33,930 bases of DNA, from positions 1-33,930 of the IMG/VR virus record IMGVR_UViG_3300046740_000403. One strand, 5' to 3'. The notes beneath the pieces were generated by a model that was not told the origin of the DNA, ran no database searches, and saw only the letters and a list, made by a program, of their open reading frames with translations. Shown piece after piece: positions 23,453-30,023 of this stretch (positions are counted from its first letter, which is position 1; every line of letters starts with the position of its first letter). The position numbers were made by a program, and so were the translations under genes. This DNA comes from a virus.

Positions 23453-23665
23453 TCACCATCGCCTCGCCTTCGCCGCCGCAGCCTTTCGCTCCAGTGCCTC
23501 ATCAGCTAGCACCTCAAGTGCCTTCGCGATTCTATCCAACGGGCGCAGCGCTGCTAGCTCGGCATCACGGGCCTTGATGGCGCTCACTCGACGGCGCCAC
23601 AGCATCCCCCGCTCGCGGCCTTCCTGTTCCGATGCCATTTCGTCGGCGAATTCCTCGGCGGTCAT
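23453..23665 (-). CDS. small charged helical protein
   Basis: The 70-residue product is almost wholly helical and charged (MTAEEFADEMASEQEGRERG, LRPLDRIAKALEVLADEALE). ATG 23665 overlaps the upstream stop as ATGA and has the leader AACGGAGCCGAGCC. The function is unknown. Confidence 0.58.
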   Translation of the reverse strand: MTAEEFADEMASEQEGRERGMLWRRRVSAIKARDAELAALRPLDRIAKALEVLADEALERKAAAAKARRW

Positions 23666-24810
23666 CGGCTCGGCTCCGTTCCTGGGGCGGGGTGAAGGGG
23701 ACGGCCAGCGTCGGCGCAGTCCTTCGTGCAGTAGTGGCTACGGTCGCCCGAGTGATGCCATGCCCTTCCCAGGAGGTCACGGCCCCGTTCGTCTCCGCAC
23801 CACGTCTCGCACGTCGGCCCATCGGCTGGCGCTGCCTGGGGAATCCACGGGCCGTTGATTGCGGGGATGACCTCGGGCGGCGCTCCCTGTACGGCTGGCG
23901 CTGCCTGGGCGCTCGCCATACCCGTTGTCGGCAGCGGTCCTACGCGTTTCACCAGCTCCTCGAATGTCGGCGCTCCCTGTACGGCCGGCGCTGCCTGGGC
24001 GGGAACGTTGCGGCACTTCCGGCACCGGCCCATCACCGACAGCGTGTGAGGCGGCACGCGGTCCTTGCACTCGACGCACGTCTCCAGCGGCGGCGCTCCC
24101 TGTACGGGGGTAGCCGCAGGGGCCTCGTCGGGGTCCGTTGCCGAAAGCGCGCGGGCGACGAGAGCGATTCCCTTGGGCGTGTTGCGTTCGACCCAAGTCA
24201 GCGCCGCCGCCAAGTGCTCGCGCGAATGGTACGCCGGGGGAGCAGCCTGGGGGGAGGCTACGACAGCCTGCCTAGGTCCCCTCCCTGGGTCCACGAATCG
24301 GGGCCGGTCAGCCTGGGAGGAGGCGTCGAGCGCCGGCAGGCCTAGAACTTCCCGTGCCTTGCGGCCTAGTGCCAGCCGTTCGCTAACGCCGAACGAGTAG
24401 AGCGGGTCGGCGAGGTTGGCAGCCCATCCTAGCGTCTCTCGGAGAGCGGCGACCTCGCCGGCCAGCGAGAAGATTTGGTTTGCCTGGGTCATCACGTGTA
24501 GGTTTCGTGCTACCGCCTCGGCCTCCAATGCAGCGACCTCGGCCCGGGTCTGGTCACGCTCGGTCATAAACCGCTCGTCATTGGCGGTCTTGTAGGCGGC
24601 GAGGTCTGCGTCGCGCTGGCCCTTCAATTCATCGGTGTCTTCTCGGTGGCATTCCTCAAGGAGGCGTACTTCGAGTCGAAGACTATCCCGCTCGCCCTCC
24701 AACTCAGCCACCCGAGTACGGGCGGCGGTGAGGTCGGCTTCGGCTCGGGCCGCCCTCCGAAACTGGATGCACCAGTGATGCACGCAATCAGCGCACGCTA
24801 GCTCGCTCAT
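23662..24810 (-). CDS. coiled-coil, zinc-binding protein with internal repeats
   Basis: The 382-residue product starts with a Cys cluster (MSELACADCVHHWC). A coiled coil follows (residues about 20-110, EADLTAARTRVAELEGERDS). Then come Ala/Pro/Gln-rich spacers containing near-copies of AQAAPAVQGAP, around one zinc ribbon (CVECKDRVPPHTL with GRCRKCRN). A last group has C-x3-C, HH and a final C-x3-C (CETWC, HYCTKDC). It is the largest gene of the early array. No family is recognised. The domain order suggests a scaffold or adaptor with several metal sites. Confidence 0.6.
   Translation of the reverse strand: MSELACADCVHHWCIQFRRAARAEADLTAARTRVAELEGERDSLRLEVRLLEECHREDTDELKGQRDADLAAYKTANDERFMTERDQTRAEVAALEAEAVARNLHVMTQANQIFSLAGEVAALRETLGWAANLADPLYSFGVSERLALGRKAREVLGLPALDASSQADRPRFVDPGRGPRQAVVASPQAAPPAYHSREHLAAALTWVERNTPKGIALVARALSATDPDEAPAATPVQGAPPLETCVECKDRVPPHTLSVMGRCRKCRNVPAQAAPAVQGAPTFEELVKRVGPLPTTGMASAQAAPAVQGAPPEVIPAINGPWIPQAAPADGPTCETWCGDERGRDLLGRAWHHSGDRSHYCTKDCADAGRPLHPAPGTEPSR
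23823..24120. repeat. intragenic direct repeats
   Basis: Four related stretches lie inside the coiled-coil gene. Copies at 23878-23911 and 23968-24001 are the closest, sharing CGGCGCTCCCTGTACGGC and GGCGCTGCCTGGGC. Partial copies lie at 23823-23840 and 24091-24115. They encode the AQAAPAVQGAP spacers and point to repeat expansion or shuffling of zinc modules. Confidence 0.7.
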
Positions 24811-25010
24811 CGGCGCACCGGGAGAGCTACGGGGGATGCTGGTACCTTACCCTCCACGCTCGCTTCGCGAGCTTCCCCGGGAGCAGAGCGGACGAAGATG
24901 ACCGCTGGTGTTTTGATCGTGAGTTGCGTGTCGCACTTCGGGCAGAACGTCTCGCGGTCCTCTTGCAGCATGACCTTGGCTCGGCACCCGTGGCACATCA
25001 TCACGCTCAT
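24807..25010 (-). CDS. zinc-ribbon small protein
   Basis: ATG 25010 (MSVMMCHGCRAKVMLQEDRE) gives 67 residues. CHGC and CPKC, about 18 residues apart, make a treble-clef or ribbon-type zinc site, followed by a Pro/Ala-rich tail. The stop overlaps the next start as ATGA, and the start overlaps the micro-gene stop. The leader belongs to a duplicated sequence also found upstream of 27939. Confidence 0.62.
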   Translation of the reverse strand: MSVMMCHGCRAKVMLQEDRETFCPKCDTQLTIKTPAVIFVRSAPGEAREASVEGKVPASPVALPVRR

Positions 25011-25084
25011 GGCTTCCGCTCCGTTTCTGCGGCAGGGGCAGGTTGGGTAAGGGAAACCAAAATCCGCTCTCGTTCTCTCACCAC
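25007..25084 (-). CDS. 25-residue leader-type micro-gene
   Basis: A frame opened by GTG 25084 or GTG 25081 encodes VVRERERILVSLTQPAPAAE and ends TERKP. It overlaps the upstream stop on one side and the downstream ATG on the other (CCATGAGC), so ribosomes could pass through it. Its ERILV...PAAE...ER sequence resembles the C-terminal end of the membrane protein at 27936-28127. It may be a real micro-gene or a relic carried by the duplicated leader. Confidence 0.4.
   Translation of the reverse strand: MVRERERILVSLTQPAPAAETERKP
25026..25071. repeat. duplicated gene-boundary sequence, copy 1
   Basis: This stretch shares TCTGCGGCAGGGG (25026-25038) and ACCAAAATCCGCTCTC (25056-25071) with copy 2 at 27958-28000, in the same order and spacing to within a few bases. 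Both copies lie just upstream of a small minus-strand gene and include its ribosome-binding region. Confidence 0.65.
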
Positions 25085-25524
25085 TCCACCCCCTTCCTCG
25101 CCTGTGCTGCGTGGGCCGTCGTGTGATGGGGGCCGGCACACGGAAGCAACAGCCCGCACGGCCCGCCGCTGACCATGCGCTCCTGGCACCTGGGGCCGCC
25201 GTCCTTCCCCTCGTCGCGGCCGCTCCCGATGTAGTTCAGCTTCAAGCGCACCGCCTCCGTTGATCTGCCGATGACCGCCCCGATTTCCCGGTGTGTCCTC
25301 CCCGCCGCAAACATCCGCGTGGCCGTGTCCAGCTCGCTGTCGGTCCAGCCGAGGGGGCGGGGGATGCCAGCCCGGGAGACACCCAGGACGGCGAGCGTGT
25401 CCCCTCGTAGGAGCTGCTTGTAGTGCCCAGGGCAGTAGCCACGAGCCCCGCCGCTGGCGTCGGGCCTACCGACACACCCGGGGAACTTGCAGACCTTCGT
25501 GCGATGTCCAGCGCCTAGGCTCAT
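25078..25524 (-). CDS. zinc finger plus HTH protein
   Basis: ATG 25524 has a near-perfect Shine-Dalgarno (GGAGGTATCACG). The 148 residues contain an N-terminal zinc motif (VCKFPGC with GYCPGHYKQL). A GcrA/Myb-like helix-turn-helix follows (WTDSELDTATRMFAAGRTHR, EIGAVIGRSTEAVRLKL). A second Cys/His group ends the protein (CQERM, CGLLLPCAGPHH). The zinc-then-HTH order is common in phage regulators and in HNH-associated domains. A transcriptional regulator of phage genes is the simplest reading. Confidence 0.68.
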   Translation of the reverse strand: MSLGAGHRTKVCKFPGCVGRPDASGGARGYCPGHYKQLLRGDTLAVLGVSRAGIPRPLGWTDSELDTATRMFAAGRTHREIGAVIGRSTEAVRLKLNYIGSGRDEGKDGGPRCQERMVSGGPCGLLLPCAGPHHTTAHAAQARKGVEW

Positions 25525-25739
25525 CGTGATACCTCCATCTGGCAGTCCTGGCATCCCAGGTCATGGGGCGGCGGCCGCTCCCCTCGGATCACCCAGCCAG
25601 ACGCGATGCGCGCCTCCAGGTGGCGTCCGCAGAGCCAGAGCCAGGTCTGTACCCCCTTCTTGCTCTCAAGGCTGTAGATGCCCACCTGTTGCGCCTGGGG
25701 GAGCTTGGCGAGGCGTTCGAGCTGCGCGGCGTGGTTCAA
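25521..25739 (-). CDS. small protein with TTG start
   Basis: The TTG at 25739 follows AAGGAG by eight bases and overlaps the upstream stop, so it is a credible rare start. The 72-residue product has a helical N-terminus (LERLAKLPQAQQVGIYSLES), a Trp-rich middle (TWLWLCGRHLEARIASGWVI) and a CQDC pair near the end. The function is unknown. Confidence 0.6.
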   Translation of the reverse strand: MNHAAQLERLAKLPQAQQVGIYSLESKKGVQTWLWLCGRHLEARIASGWVIRGERPPPHDLGCQDCQMEVSR

Positions 25740-26335
25740 AATGGCGGCTCCTTCCCGTCGGCCAGATCGCGGATCATCTTCGTGATCTCGGAACGTCCGG
25801 GGCTCTCGAGCTGCGGTCGCTGCTCGGGTTGACCCGGGATCTTCACCTGGACGTCGCCGCCGGCCGGGAACGCGCCCCGTAACGCCTCCCCGTGCAAACC
25901 CTCAGAGGGAAGCTCCGAGAACGCCACATAGAGCCGCTCGAACTCCTTGCGAGCCCACACGTCGAGCTCCGTGACCTTCATCTGGCAGAGCCGATCCCAG
26001 CCCCCCATGTTGCGGAGGCAGGCGTTCACCCGGGGGCCAAAGTCGATCGAGCGGACGGTGTAGTCGTGCTGGTCGACGGCCCGGCGCACGTAGTCCCATG
26101 CCTTGGCGATCTCGGCCTCGACGTTGCGGCCGCGCCCGGCGAGCGTCAGCAGTTCGGACGGCGCCGGCATGAACTTGCACGACTTGACCGCCCGCTCCGT
26201 TGCGGCTGCGAATTCCTGCTCGGTCAAGTCCTTGAGGGCGAGCCAGTACCCCTCGATCGCCGGGGGCGAGAGCCGGCGGTCGAACGTCGCCCCGAGCACT
26301 CCGAGGGCCGTGATGAATGCGTCCTTCTCGTTCAC
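25736..26335 (-). CDS. replication protein, DUF6475/helicase-loader-like
   Basis: The 199-residue product has the layout of phage helicase-loader-type proteins: N-terminal helices (AFITALGVLGATFDRRLSP), an aromatic segment (YWLALKDLTEQEFAAATERA) and the typical SCKFMPAPSELLTLAGR. The C-terminus is Pro/Gln-rich with KMIRDLADGKEPPF. Such proteins help load the host replicative helicase at the phage origin. GTG 26335 follows AAGGAGG. It lies directly after a replication-initiation-type gene, which supports the call. The family name is from memory of motif pattern, not a search. Confidence 0.6.
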   Translation of the reverse strand: MNEKDAFITALGVLGATFDRRLSPPAIEGYWLALKDLTEQEFAAATERAVKSCKFMPAPSELLTLAGRGRNVEAEIAKAWDYVRRAVDQHDYTVRSIDFGPRVNACLRNMGGWDRLCQMKVTELDVWARKEFERLYVAFSELPSEGLHGEALRGAFPAGGDVQVKIPGQPEQRPQLESPGRSEITKMIRDLADGKEPPF

Positions 26336-26946
26336 CGCGCTGCCTCCTTCGCTCGCCAGTCGAGCAAATCGTCCAAGTTGCCGTCATGTCGGGCCGGGCG
26401 ACCGACCGGCCGCGGGCGGCGGTCAACCTCGTCCTTCCACCGCTCCCCGTTCAGCCAGGTCGCGGCGTGCGGCACCTTATCGGGATCGCGCAGCCGGAAC
26501 TCGATCGCCTGATCTCGAATCGCGGAGATAATTAGATCGGCCGAGTGATCCAATTCGCGACTGATCCACATTTTCAGCGCGGCCGCGCGGGCTACCTTCC
26601 TCGGGTATTCGGCCCAGAACTCCCCAAACCTGGGGGGCTCGTCCTTCAACGCGCGCGCTCCGGAAGGCTTCGAAGAAGCCGATCCGGGAAGAACGGACAG
26701 ATCAACCAGAGCAGAGGGAGAGCCCCCCAAACCCCCCAAAGTCTGCCTGTCGGCTGCCTGTCGGCTGCCGCCGTTGCCGGCAGAGTCTGTAGCCGTTGCC
26801 GGCAACCATTGATCCAATTTCTCTGGAGGGGTCGAAGTCCAAAACCGGCCGTCCACGTCACAGCGTCGAAGCCGGGCGATCCCGCCTGCCTTGGTTGGTT
26901 CCGTCTTGAGCACGCGCGTTCGTCCTTTGCAGGTCGGGCAGACCAC
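26332..26946 (-). CDS. replication-initiation-type protein with zinc ribbon
   Basis: The 204-residue product has an N-terminal zinc ribbon (VCPTCKGRTRVLKTEPTKAG, RLRRCDVDGRFW) like that of NrdR. A linker follows. The C-terminal block FGEFWAEYPRKVARAAALKM with HAATWLNGERWKDE is the pattern seen at the end of many phage replisome-organiser proteins. The start is GTG 26946. With the adjacent helicase-loader-like gene it forms a replication pair. Fusion of a NrdR-like ribbon to this block is unusual to me. Confidence 0.66.
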   Translation of the reverse strand: MVCPTCKGRTRVLKTEPTKAGGIARLRRCDVDGRFWTSTPPEKLDQWLPATATDSAGNGGSRQAADRQTLGGLGGSPSALVDLSVLPGSASSKPSGARALKDEPPRFGEFWAEYPRKVARAAALKMWISRELDHSADLIISAIRDQAIEFRLRDPDKVPHAATWLNGERWKDEVDRRPRPVGRPARHDGNLDDLLDWRAKEAAR

Positions 26947-26948
26947 GG

Positions 26949-27122
26949 CTACGGGCAGGCTCCAGCGGGCCAGATTTCGATCTGCGGCTGCATCGCCTTC
27001 AGGTCATGCTCCGGACACGCGTGGCACTCCTCCTGATCCACCTCGTCGTACCAGCTTCGCCAGCCCGTCGTCCCCTTGGGAGCAGAGCGGCGGCAGCCAG
27101 ACCAGCAACAATCAGGATTCAT
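26949..27122 (-). CDS. 57-residue Cys-rich protein
   Basis: ATG 27122 has a GAGGAGG sequence upstream. The frame encodes MNPDCCWSGCRRSAPKGTTG, WRSWYDEVDQEECHACPEHD and an end ...WPAGACP. Cys at 5, 6, 10, 34 and 37 with a His at 35 could hold one zinc. It overlaps the upstream gene by 11 bases and its TAG lies just before the replication gene start. The function is unknown. Confidence 0.6.
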   Translation of the reverse strand: MNPDCCWSGCRRSAPKGTTGWRSWYDEVDQEECHACPEHDLKAMQPQIEIWPAGACP

Positions 27123-27369
27123 GGGCCTTGCCCTCCTCGGCGCCTACGGCGCCTTCCCCCGCAGAGGCGGATTGCTCGTACTCCACGAACGCACGCCAGG
27201 CGTCGGCCACCTCGACGTAACCACCAATCCATCCGATGCCGCACATTGGGCAGAATAGGTTCGCGTCCGCGCGGCCATGCCACCGCCCAGGCTCGACGCC
27301 ACACTCCACGTTGATCGGTGTGCCGAGGGGCTGCTTGCACTCGGGACAGGGAGGCGCCTCGGTGCTCAT
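27112..27369 (-). CDS. zinc-ribbon small protein
   Basis: The 85-residue product has CPEC near residue 8 and CPMC near residue 40, spacing typical of a zinc ribbon (Lar-like or restriction-alleviation-like proteins share it). A helix follows (EVADAWRAFVEYEQSA), then a Gly/Ala/Glu tail. ATG 27369 overlaps the upstream stop. Small Lar-type proteins carry a similar ribbon plus a tryptophan-containing C-terminal segment, which is only loosely matched here. Confidence 0.6.
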   Translation of the reverse strand: MSTEAPPCPECKQPLGTPINVECGVEPGRWHGRADANLFCPMCGIGWIGGYVEVADAWRAFVEYEQSASAGEGAVGAEEGKAHES

Positions 27370-27530
27370 GAACCAAGCCCCCGCTTCAGGGCCTTGTTGG
27401 TGGCACGGCAGACCGCCCGCATGATGAGCGTGCCGGGGTCAATGCCGAGCTCCCGCGCCCGGTTCTTGATGTGGTCTCGGATTAGGTCCGGGAGGCGCAC
27501 CGTCATGCGGACCATGCCGGCAGGCTTCAC
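27366..27530 (-). CDS. ribbon-helix-helix (CopG/Arc-like) protein
   Basis: The frame from GTG 27530 encodes 54 residues. The strand MVRMTVRLPDLIRDHIKNRA then helix RELGIDPGTLIMRAVCRATN is the classic ribbon-helix-helix layout: a beta strand with alternating residues, then two helices with a G-x-D/S-x-S/G-x-I/L turn. Such proteins bind DNA as dimers and often repress their own operon. The start overlaps the upstream stop as GTGA. Confidence 0.72.
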   Translation of the reverse strand: MKPAGMVRMTVRLPDLIRDHIKNRARELGIDPGTLIMRAVCRATNKALKRGLGS

Positions 27531-27727
27531 TGCCGAAACCTCACAGGCAGCCCGTGGATCAGCCTGGGGACGCCCCCCACGAACCTCACGGCGCCCTCCC
27601 CGGCCTCCTCCCGGTCCAGCATGGCCTCGAGGCTCTCCGCTTCTTGGCGGGCCTCCTGGATGAGCCCGCGGGCTACCTCAGCGGCTTCGTCGGCAGCGAG
27701 AGAGAGGAGACGGTCGCGGGCGGTCAC
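27527..27727 (-). CDS. small helical protein
   Basis: GTG 27727 overlaps the upstream stop as GTGA and gives 66 residues. They form two helices (VTARDRLLSLAADEAAEVAR, LIQEARQEAESLEAMLDREE) and a beta-like end (GAVRFVGGVPRLIHGLPVRF). It precedes the ribbon-helix-helix gene directly, so a partner role is possible but unproved. Confidence 0.55.
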   Translation of the reverse strand: MTARDRLLSLAADEAAEVARGLIQEARQEAESLEAMLDREEAGEGAVRFVGGVPRLIHGLPVRFRQ

Positions 27728-27939
27728 GCGCACCACCGTCCGAAGTCGATGCCGTTCGTCGAGAGAGCGATGCCCGCGAACTCCCGGGCCCGACTTCCAG
27801 CTATCTCACCGTCGAAGATGGCCTGTAGAACATCCTCCCGAAGCTTGTCCTCAGCCCTATGGGCGGCCTCGTCATCCTGATCTCGGTAGGCGAGGCGCTT
27901 GATGTTCTCGACCCGCGCCGTCAGCACTGCGCGCGTCAT
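27724..27939 (-). CDS. small charged helical protein
   Basis: The 71-residue product is helical (RVENIKRLAYRDQDDEAAHR, AEDKLREDVLQAIFDGEIAG) with a short hydrophobic end. ATG 27939 follows a GGAGGGG sequence and the duplicated boundary sequence (copy 2). The function is unknown. Confidence 0.58.
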   Translation of the reverse strand: MTRAVLTARVENIKRLAYRDQDDEAAHRAEDKLREDVLQAIFDGEIAGSRAREFAGIALSTNGIDFGRWCA

Positions 27940-28127
27940 CGTTCCCCTCCGCTCTGCTCTGCGGCAGGGGTGGCTGGGTTAGGTACCAAAATCCGCTCTC
28001 CAACTCCTACGACTACGTACCCAACCGTCACCGCCAGCACGACGATGGCCACAACCTGACCCACGAAGCCCAAGCTCTCCCGGGGCTCCCCCAGGAAGGC
28101 TTCGAGGCGGATGGGGCGGCGGCTCAT
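27936..28127 (-). CDS. single-pass membrane microprotein
   Basis: The 63-residue product has one transmembrane segment (FVGQVVAIVVLAVTVGYVVV, about residues 21-42), a basic N-terminus and a polar tail. The tail (ERILVPNPATPAAEQSGGER) resembles the micro-gene at 25007-25084. The ATG overlaps the upstream stop as ATGA. The function is unknown; small membrane proteins like this can act in superinfection exclusion, but nothing here proves it. Confidence 0.58.
   Translation of the reverse strand: MSRRPIRLEAFLGEPRESLGFVGQVVAIVVLAVTVGYVVVGVGERILVPNPATPAAEQSGGER
27958..28000. repeat. duplicated gene-boundary sequence, copy 2
   Basis: This is the partner of 25026-25071, sharing TCTGCGGCAGGGG (27958-27970) and ACCAAAATCCGCTCTC (27985-28000). 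It overlaps the 3' end of the membrane microprotein gene and includes the region before ATG 27939. Confidence 0.65.
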
Positions 28128-28360
28128 CGGGACAGCTCAGCGATCTTCTTCCACGCCATTTCCTTCACGCGGTTCAGTCCCCGCGGCCAGCGGTTGCGGA
28201 TCGCCGCATTCATCCGCGCCCAGTCGACGGCCACGAGGCTTTCATCGCGGAGCGCGAGCGCGTACGTCAACGCAACGTCGGCTTGCTTCGTCTCGCGCAT
28301 GCCGCATTCCATCTCCATCGTCCCGCACGGGTCGGCGAGCATCATCCGCAGGTCGCTCAT
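28124..28360 (-). CDS. small helical protein heading the replication array
   Basis: The 78-residue product (MSDLRMMLADPCGTMEMECG, MRETKQADVALTYALALRDE) is helical with a basic end (RVKEMAWKKIAELSR). It is the first supported gene after a gene-free stretch of about 400 bases, so its promoter probably lies there. A purine-rich GGGG sequence precedes ATG 28360. The family is not recognised. Confidence 0.6.
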   Translation of the reverse strand: MSDLRMMLADPCGTMEMECGMRETKQADVALTYALALRDESLVAVDWARMNAAIRNRWPRGLNRVKEMAWKKIAELSR

Positions 28361-28435
28361 CGCCCCATCCCCCTACGTACCGGCCCCCCGAACATGGCGA
28401 CCACCCTCACCAAGGCAGCCCGTACCCGGGAGGGG

Positions 28436-28478
28436 GTGACGCCGGGGTTATCGGAAAGGCGCCGAAGTGACGCCGGGG
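28436..28478. repeat. 31-bp spaced direct repeats
   Basis: GTGACGCCGGGG occurs at 28436-28447 and again at 28467-28478, one unit 31 bases after the other, close to three helical turns. They lie about 75 to 120 bases upstream of the replication-array start at 28360, so they may be binding sites for a regulator or initiator. This is inference from spacing. Confidence 0.55.
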
Positions 28479-28479
28479 G

Positions 28480-28497
28480 GCGGTTTTTGGAAACCGC
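28480..28497. other. perfect short hairpin
   Basis: GCGGTTT and AAACCGC form a seven-base-pair stem around the loop TTGG. There is no T-run after it on either strand, so a rho-independent terminator is not clearly supported. Confidence 0.45.
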
Positions 28498-28758
28498 GAG
28501 CCTTCGGGGTCTTAGACGCTGGGCGTCGAGATGTCCTTGATCCAGACTGCGGGACGATGCCATCGAACGGCTCCTCGCTCCGGAAACCTACCCGGTGCGT
28601 GCCTCTCGAGCTGCAAAGCCCCCCTCGCCGCTACGTCTGACAGCGAATTGCGAGACCCGACGCCGGACGAATGCGGGAGAGGCTTTGTGGCTCGAGAGAG
28701 TCATGGGTCTCGCATCGACCATATGCGCCCAATTCCGTCCTTGCGTCTAGAAAAAAGT

Positions 28759-29853
28759 TTACGCCTTGTTGCTTTTTTCAAGCGATGCGTTAGGCGTCGC
28801 GCGTTGTGGTCCGCGGCGCTCGGCTTCCGATCCATCCGCCATCAGTTTCGCCAGGTCGCGCGCGCCCGTCTCTCGGTGGCGGTGGAGATAGCGCTCCGTC
28901 GTGGCGAGGCTCGCATGCCCGAGGGCTTCTTTTACGGCGAGAGCCGAGGCCCCGCGGGCGTCCGCTGCGCTCGCCCCGGAGTGCCGGAGGCTGTGAGGGA
29001 CCACCCGCTCCCCGTCTGCGGCTCCTGCGTCGACTCCGCTCGCCACACATGCAGTCCTGAACCACTGGCGAAGGGTGATTTCCCCGAACAGCTTCCCCGT
29101 GGCGGGATTCGTGAAGATGTGGGGCCGACCCAACACCGGAGGGATCGCCGCGATGGCTTCGAGGGCTCGAGGAGTGAGGGCGACCACCCGGCGCCGGCGC
29201 GACTTCGTCTCCCGAGCTGACAGCTCCACCACCCCGTCGGGCGCGATGCGGTCTCGCCGCAGCTTGCGCACCTCGTTAAATCTGAGCATGGCGTCCGTTG
29301 CACATAAGACGAAGACCCGCATCAAGAGGCGGCCCAGGTCGGAGGGGACCGCGGCGCACCCGTCGAGAAGCCGCTGAATCTGCGGCTCCGCCAGCCAGGT
29401 CTCGCGGGCCGAGATGGTCTTGACCGCGCGGGCGGCCTTCAAGGGGTTGTGCTCGAGAAGCTTCGCCGAGACCCCGAAGTCGAGTAGCTCTTTCGCCCGC
29501 TGGAGCTCGATGTTGAGGGTGTGGGCGCCCGGTGGCTTCTCTCGGATCGTGGGCTCCGAGGCTCGCGCCGCTCGGTGCTCGGCCCACAGCATGGGAGTCA
29601 GGTCCACGGCCCGGCGATCCCCCAGCCGCCGCACCAGGGGGCGGAGGCGGTTGCGGATCCACACCCACGAATGATCCGCGCGCCTGGCCTTCTCGAACTC
29701 GACGTAGAGGGCAGCGATTGTGATGGTGGGGCGCGGGGCCGCTGCCTCGGCAAGGATCGCCAGGGAGCGAGCCTGCTGCGCGACGAGGGCCGTTAGCTCG
29801 GTGACTTGAGCGGAGAGCCGAGTGATCAGCTTACGATCGTCGTCCTCGGACAT
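28759..29853 (-). CDS. int: tyrosine-type integrase
   Basis: I chose ATG 29853 (MSEDDDRKLI); ATG 29901 in frame is possible. The 364-residue product has an N-terminal arm-type and core-binding part, then the catalytic domain. Visible catalytic residues are Arg191 (MLRFNEVRKL), Lys217 or nearby in ETKSRRRR, His287 and Arg290 (PHSLRHSG), His313 (LGHASLATTERY) and Tyr322. It would recombine phage and host attachment sites. It sits in the early region, upstream of the gene-free stretch. This supports a temperate lifestyle. Confidence 0.85.
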   Translation of the reverse strand: MSEDDDRKLITRLSAQVTELTALVAQQARSLAILAEAAAPRPTITIAALYVEFEKARRADHSWVWIRNRLRPLVRRLGDRRAVDLTPMLWAEHRAARASEPTIREKPPGAHTLNIELQRAKELLDFGVSAKLLEHNPLKAARAVKTISARETWLAEPQIQRLLDGCAAVPSDLGRLLMRVFVLCATDAMLRFNEVRKLRRDRIAPDGVVELSARETKSRRRRVVALTPRALEAIAAIPPVLGRPHIFTNPATGKLFGEITLRQWFRTACVASGVDAGAADGERVVPHSLRHSGASAADARGASALAVKEALGHASLATTERYLHRHRETGARDLAKLMADGSEAERRGPQRATPNASLEKSNKA

Positions 29854-29939
29854 GGCGGGACTTCCCGACAGTGCTGCGAGGAGGGGGATCAGCCGGCGCA
29901 CCGGCTCGAACGTAAGGGAAGCTGGGGCGTACGAACAAG

Positions 29940-29990
29940 CGCAAAGTGCTTATTTTACAGTGTTGTACAACATTTCGACCATACGTTACG
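29940..29990 (-). promoter_or_regulatory. A+T-rich int upstream region with palindrome
   Basis: This is the most A+T-rich stretch nearby. It contains the perfect 12-bp palindrome TGTTGTACAACA at 29961-29972. On the minus strand, TAAAAT downstream of the palindrome could be a -10 hexamer, with a poor -35 (TGGTCG-like) on the other side. The palindrome would then lie between -35 and -10, a normal operator position. The palindrome is clear; the promoter is weak. Confidence 0.45.
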
Positions 29991-30020
29991 AAACTCACGC
30001 AATCACACTCGCGAGTTTCG
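29989..30020 (-). terminator. inverted repeat after early operon segment
   Basis: CGAAACTC (29989-29996) and GAGTTTCG (30013-30020) form an 8-bp stem with a 16-base loop, beginning four bases after the stop of the gene at 30024. Position suggests a terminator separating the ERF/exonuclease segment from int. There is no clear T-run, so an operator or processing site is also possible. Confidence 0.4.
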
Positions 30021-30023
30021 AAG

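Larger units (their letters stand above)
28361..28758. other. gene-free region between replication array and integrase
   Basis: No supported gene lies here. The region holds a pair of direct repeats (28436-28447 and 28467-28478), a perfect hairpin (28480-28497), a second small hairpin GACGC-TGG-GCGTC (about 28515-28527), and a 9-bp inverted repeat GCGAGACCC with GGGTCTCGC about 58 bases apart near 28648-28714. Its place beside the integrase makes it a candidate for the phage attachment site and for the promoter of the leftward array. I see no tRNA-like sequence. Confidence 0.5.

Noticed and set aside
28357-28563. A 68-codon frame upstream of 28360
   Set aside because: Rare codons and no domain; it crosses the hairpin and direct repeats. 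I treat the area as regulatory, though a short coupled peptide at the end cannot be excluded.
28512-28703. A stop-free frame ending VWIKDISTPSV that could be the tail of a host gene at the attachment site
   Set aside because: The last residues look protein-like, but codon use is poor and there is no second copy or junction to support an attachment core.
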